Below are positions 32,527 to 35,293 of a stretch of 35,293 bases of DNA, piece by piece. Numbering within the stretch: the first letter of the stretch is position 1; every line of letters starts with the position of its first letter. This DNA is from Candidatus Aphodenecus pullistercoris (GTDB lineage Bacteria; Spirochaetota; Spirochaetia; Sphaerochaetales; Sphaerochaetaceae). The DNA lies in the NCBI GenBank assembly GCA_017694495.1, contig JADIMU010000006.1, forward strand, positions 1 through 35,293, read 5' to 3'. Made by a program: the position numbers and the translations under genes. The notes beneath the pieces were generated by a model. It searched no databases. It worked only from the letters and a program-made list of their open reading frames with translations, and had not been told where the DNA came from.

Positions 32527-33945
32527 ATGGATTTCAATGCTGTAGTCAATCTGGGAGTGGTCAGTCTGGGACTTCTCGTCGGTGCCCTGCTCAGGGCCCG
32601 CGTGCATATCCTCCAGCGTTTCCTCATCCCTTCCGCGATCATAGGAGGCTTCTTCCTCCTGCTCTTCTACAACTTCGTGGCGCCCAGAATCGGACTCGAC
32701 GCCGACTTCCTCGGCGACCTCGTCTACCATCTGCTGAACATCTCGTTCATCGCGATGGCATTGCGCAATCCTGTGGGCACACGCTCGCGTGACCGCAGGG
32801 CAAGACGGACCCTCGCCGAGAACGTCATCGCGATCTTCGGCCAGTACGGCCTCCAGTGCTTCTTCGGCCTGCTTGCCACCCTCATGCTGATCATCACGGT
32901 CTATCCCGACCTCTTCCCGGCAATCGGGCTCACCTTGGCCCTGGGCTTCGAGCTTGGACCTGGACAGGCCTACTCGATGACCTTGCCCTGGGAGGCTCTG
33001 GGCTTCACTGGAGGAACCAGCGTGGGTCTGGCCATGGCCGCCGCCGGCTTCATCACTGGCAGCATCGGAGGCGTCGTCCTTATCAACCTGGCAGTCAGAC
33101 GGGGATGGATCGCTTCGGATGATGCCGAGAAGCTGAGGAAGCGCACACTCTTCAGCGGCTTTCTGCCCAAGGGCCAGACGAGGGAAGGAAGCAGGCTGAC
33201 GAGCGAGGGCGAGTCGATCGACACGCTCAGCTACCACGTCGCCCTCATCATGGTCGCCTACCTCGTGAGCTGGCTCATGCTCTCAGCCATCGAGCTGCTG
33301 CTCAATCTCCTGGGCCCCTTCGGCGCCGAGATCGCTTCCACTCTGTGGGGTGTCAACTTCATCTTCTCGATGTTCGCCGCCTCCCTTTTGAGGCTGGTGA
33401 TCCGCAGGACGGGCATCGACTACACGATCGACAACGGCACGCTGAACAGGATCAACGGTCTGTCGGTCGACCTGACCGTCACGGCATGCCTCGCAGGCAT
33501 CTCGCTGACGGCCCTGGCCGCCTACTATGTGCCAGTCATCATCCTGATCCTCGTAGGCATCGTGATCACATGCCTCATCCTGCCCTGGTACAGCTCCCGC
33601 ATCTACTCGGACCACGCCTTCTTCCGCATGCTCGTCCTCTTCGGCACGGCCACAGGTACGTTGCCGACCGGTCTGTCGCTGCTGCGTGTCGTCGATCCCG
33701 ACTTCGAGACGCCTGCGGCCCAGGACTACGCCTACGCTTCCGGCCTGGTCTTCGTCTTCGTCTTTCCCCTGATCCTCTTCGTGAACCTGCCTGCCTACAG
33801 CTACAGCCAGAACAATCCCGCGCTCTTCTACGCCATGCTTGCGATAACAGGCCTCTATGCCCTGGTCTTCATCATCGCCTACCGCATCGTCGCCGGTAAG
33901 CGTGCCTGGAGGAGCCCCAGGACCTTCTTCCTGAAGGAGGACTGA
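32527..33945 (+). CDS. gltS: Sodium/glutamate symporter (GltS family)
   Basis: 472 residues, about 12 membrane segments in two inverted halves. GltS-type features are the RFLIPSAIIGGFFLLL segment, the first re-entrant motif LALGFELGPGQAYSM...GFTGGTSVGLAMAAAGFITGSIGG, and the second-half counterpart VLFGTATGTLPTGLSLLRVVDPDFETP. The family takes up glutamate with Na+. At 472 residues it is longer than E. coli-type GltS (about 400), as in the larger subgroup with a longer central loop (SRLTSEGESIDTL). The ATG is 2 nt after the acyltransferase stop with no Shine-Dalgarno, so it probably depends on coupled translation and would respond to slippage at the upstream G9 tract. Confidence 0.85.
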   Translation: MDFNAVVNLGVVSLGLLVGALLRARVHILQRFLIPSAIIGGFFLLLFYNFVAPRIGLDADFLGDLVYHLLNISFIAMALRNPVGTRSRDRRARRTLAENVIAIFGQYGLQCFFGLLATLMLIITVYPDLFPAIGLTLALGFELGPGQAYSMTLPWEALGFTGGTSVGLAMAAAGFITGSIGGVVLINLAVRRGWIASDDAEKLRKRTLFSGFLPKGQTREGSRLTSEGESIDTLSYHVALIMVAYLVSWLMLSAIELLLNLLGPFGAEIASTLWGVNFIFSMFAASLLRLVIRRTGIDYTIDNGTLNRINGLSVDLTVTACLAGISLTALAAYYVPVIILILVGIVITCLILPWYSSRIYSDHAFFRMLVLFGTATGTLPTGLSLLRVVDPDFETPAAQDYAYASGLVFVFVFPLILFVNLPAYSYSQNNPALFYAMLAITGLYALVFIIAYRIVAGKRAWRSPRTFFLKED

Positions 33946-34049
33946 GGAAGGACAGGAAAGGATTCCATCCAATTCAGAATCAGCCCAGCAGTGGCTGCCG
34001 ACCACATTTGCACACTTCCTTTTGAACTTGTGGTTGTATCCGGATACAT

Positions 34050-34073
34050 GAGGCGTGGCTGCGGCCACGCCTC
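34050..34073 (+). terminator. GC-rich hairpin after gltS
   Basis: GAGGCGTGGC / GCCACGCCTC, a perfect 10-bp stem with a TGCG tetraloop. No T tract follows (TGCCGTC), so it may act as a weak or Rho-assisted terminator. Confidence 0.5.
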
Positions 34074-34138
34074 TGCCGTCTATGGAGAATATGTCATGAC
34101 ATGATGCTTTACCACTAGGCCTGAGGGCGGAAGTCATA

Positions 34139-34144
34139 TACAAT
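34139..34144 (+). promoter_or_regulatory. -10 box candidate of pit
   Basis: TACAAT within CATATACAATG; no convincing -35 at 16-18 nt. Start would be near 34151, giving a leader of about 45 nt with GAGG (34187-34190) before the GTG. Confidence 0.4.
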
Positions 34145-34195
34145 GTGTGATGTTGGAGTGAAATCCAAACGAAGAATTTGTAAAACGAGGACTCA

Positions 34196-35248
34196 GTGGA
34201 CGTATCTTTTGCCAATTTCATCTCTGAGGTCTTCAGCTCGCCGATGCTGTGCATCTCGGCGCTGCTGACACTCTCAGTCATCTTCGTCAACGGCTGGACA
34301 GACGCCCCCAACGCGATCGCGACCTGTGTGACGACCCGTTGCCTCTCGACAAGAAAGGCCATCATGATGAGCGCCGCCTTCAACTTCCTTGGAGTCTTCA
34401 TCATGACCCACATCAATGCTTCCGTCGCAAGCACCATCTCGAACATGGTCGACTTCGGCTCCGATACGAGCACGGCCCTCGTGGCCCTTTCTGCGGCGCT
34501 CTTCTCGATAGTCGTCTACTCCACGGGAGCCAGCTGGCTGGGAATTCCGACCAGCGAGAGCCACAGCCTGATCGCAGGCCTGACCGGAGCCGCAATCGCG
34601 ACGCAGAACGGTCTTGGAGGCGTCAACGGAGCGGAGTGGATCAAGGTCATCTATGGCCTCTTCGCCTCCCTGATCCTCGGCTTTTTCATGGGCTATGTGA
34701 TATGCAAGCTCGTGGCCTACCTCTTCAGAAGGATTGAGCGGCGCAAGGCCAACACATTCTTCACCTACGCCCAGATCGGCGGTGCCGCCGCGATGAGCTT
34801 CATGCATGGAGCCCAGGATGGACAGAAGTTCATCGGCGTCCTCTTCCTGGCGGTGGCCTTCTCGAACGGACAGACCTCCGTCGTAGGCATGCTGATCCCC
34901 GTCTGGCTGATGCTCCTGTGCTCCATCGTGATGGGAGTGGGAACCAGCGTCGGCGGTGAGAAGATCATCAAGAGCGTCGGAATGGACATGGTCAAGCTGG
35001 AGAAGTACCAGGGCACCAGCGCCGACATAGCGGCCTCGCTGTGCCTGCTGCTGTCCAGCCTCTTCGGCATCCCCGTCTCGACGACGCACACAAAGACCAG
35101 CGCCATCATGGGAGTAGGGGCCTCGCGCCGCCTCTCGGCGATAAACTTCTCGGTCGTAAAGGACATGGTCCTGACCTGGGTGTTCACCTTCCCGGGCTGC
35201 GGCCTCATCAGTTTCGTGATGGCGAAGATCTTCATGGCGATCCTATAA
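34196..35248 (+). CDS. pit: PiT-family inorganic phosphate permease
   Basis: 350 residues from a GTG start with GAGG 5 nt upstream. The PHO-4 signature appears twice: VNGWTDAPNAIATCVTTR in the N-terminal half and SFMHGAQDGQKFIGVL in the C-terminal half. TSESHSLIAGLTGAAIA and GIPVSTTHTKTSAIMGVGASRR are the matching repeat motifs. About ten membrane segments. The family imports phosphate, often as metal-phosphate with H+ or Na+. It is shorter than E. coli PitA (about 500), as in many bacterial homologues. No PhoU-like (DUF47) partner gene is visible before it; the downstream side is cut off by the window end. Confidence 0.92.
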   Translation: MDVSFANFISEVFSSPMLCISALLTLSVIFVNGWTDAPNAIATCVTTRCLSTRKAIMMSAAFNFLGVFIMTHINASVASTISNMVDFGSDTSTALVALSAALFSIVVYSTGASWLGIPTSESHSLIAGLTGAAIATQNGLGGVNGAEWIKVIYGLFASLILGFFMGYVICKLVAYLFRRIERRKANTFFTYAQIGGAAAMSFMHGAQDGQKFIGVLFLAVAFSNGQTSVVGMLIPVWLMLLCSIVMGVGTSVGGEKIIKSVGMDMVKLEKYQGTSADIAASLCLLLSSLFGIPVSTTHTKTSAIMGVGASRRLSAINFSVVKDMVLTWVFTFPGCGLISFVMAKIFMAIL

Positions 35249-35293
35249 AAACGGTTCCTCTGCAAAAAAAGATTTTTGTATATACATAAAGGG
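35249..35293. other. 3' flank of pit
   Basis: AT-rich tail with A7 and T5 runs (GCAAAAAAAGATTTTTG), which may form a weak hairpin terminator, and GTATATACATAAAGGG at the edge, which could be a promoter or ribosome site of a gene beyond the window. Confidence 0.3.

Larger units (their letters stand above)
33946..34195. other. Intergenic region before pit with two palindromes
   Basis: 250 bp. It contains a perfect 14-bp palindrome TGTATCCGGATACA (34035-34048), a GC-rich hairpin, and a perfect 12-bp palindrome ATGTCATGACAT (34091-34102), then a -10-like TACAAT (34139-34144) and the pit ribosome site. The palindromes are possible operators; I recognise no known phosphate-regulon box. Confidence 0.5.

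Noticed and set aside
33283-34473. Minus-strand reading frame spanning the gltS/pit gap
   Set aside because: It runs antisense through two conserved membrane-protein genes and has no recognisable domain or ribosome site.

Overview
The window is about 35 kb of GC-rich bacterial DNA, densely packed with genes on both strands. A cleavable signal peptide on a C-terminal-Phe outer-membrane-barrel candidate, plus a TRAP solute-binding protein, point to a diderm (Gram-negative) cell. The mix of TRAP, PiT, GltS and PutP carriers, arginine synthesis through ArgJ and a homopolymeric G tract would suit a host-associated anaerobe, possibly in Spirochaetota (Sphaerochaetales-like). No marker gene here settles that, so the taxonomy is a guess.

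Layout. 1-1423: 3' part of a glutamate-synthase-type flavoprotein and a coupled PTS IIA-like protein. 1413-3333 (minus): an overlapping ecfA-ecfT-fthC operon (ECF transporter energising module plus 5-formyl-THF cyclo-ligase). 3381-6215: two DppB/DppC-type permeases and an M20 peptidase. 6311-6435: tRNA-Phe and its terminator. 6450-10182: an AT-richer island between tRNA-Phe and cls. It holds a complete IS1634/IS4-like insertion sequence (28-30 bp terminal repeats, 7-bp target duplication), a stretch without recognisable genes, and an AAA/DUF4143 ATPase gene preceded by three near-identical 19-bp repeats. A 13-bp copy of the cls start region lies at the left edge of the island. 10173-15070: cardiolipin synthase, a convergent transglutaminase-fold protein, a cupin and a PutP-type symporter. 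15421-18582 (minus): a dctPQM TRAP operon. 18776-21009: the three-gene AmmeMemoRadiSam operon. 21006-21938 (minus): an M19 dipeptidase, divergent from a class II UvrA (22008-24479). 24657-26639: a degenerate OmpR-type regulator and a major outer-membrane-protein candidate. 26798-31116: argCJBD, giving the acetyl-recycling route from glutamate to acetylornithine. 31265-33945: an acyltransferase with a zinc-ribbon insert and an in-frame G9 tract, coupled to a GltS-like carrier. 34196-35248: a PiT phosphate permease.

How the genes fit together. Nitrogen, amino-acid and peptide metabolism dominates: GltA-type protein, peptide permeases plus M20, M19 dipeptidase, PutP, GltS and argCJBD. Membrane lipid genes (cls, plsC-like) and organic or inorganic anion uptake (TRAP, PiT) make up the rest.

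Most noteworthy: (i) at many transcription-unit starts a -10-like box sits about 5-9 nt before the start codon with no Shine-Dalgarno, which predicts leaderless mRNAs, while internal genes carry AGGAGG-type sites; (ii) the tRNA-Phe/cls island with its repeat-controlled ATPase; (iii) a probable phase-variable G9 tract; (iv) a receiver domain that has lost its phosphotransfer residues.
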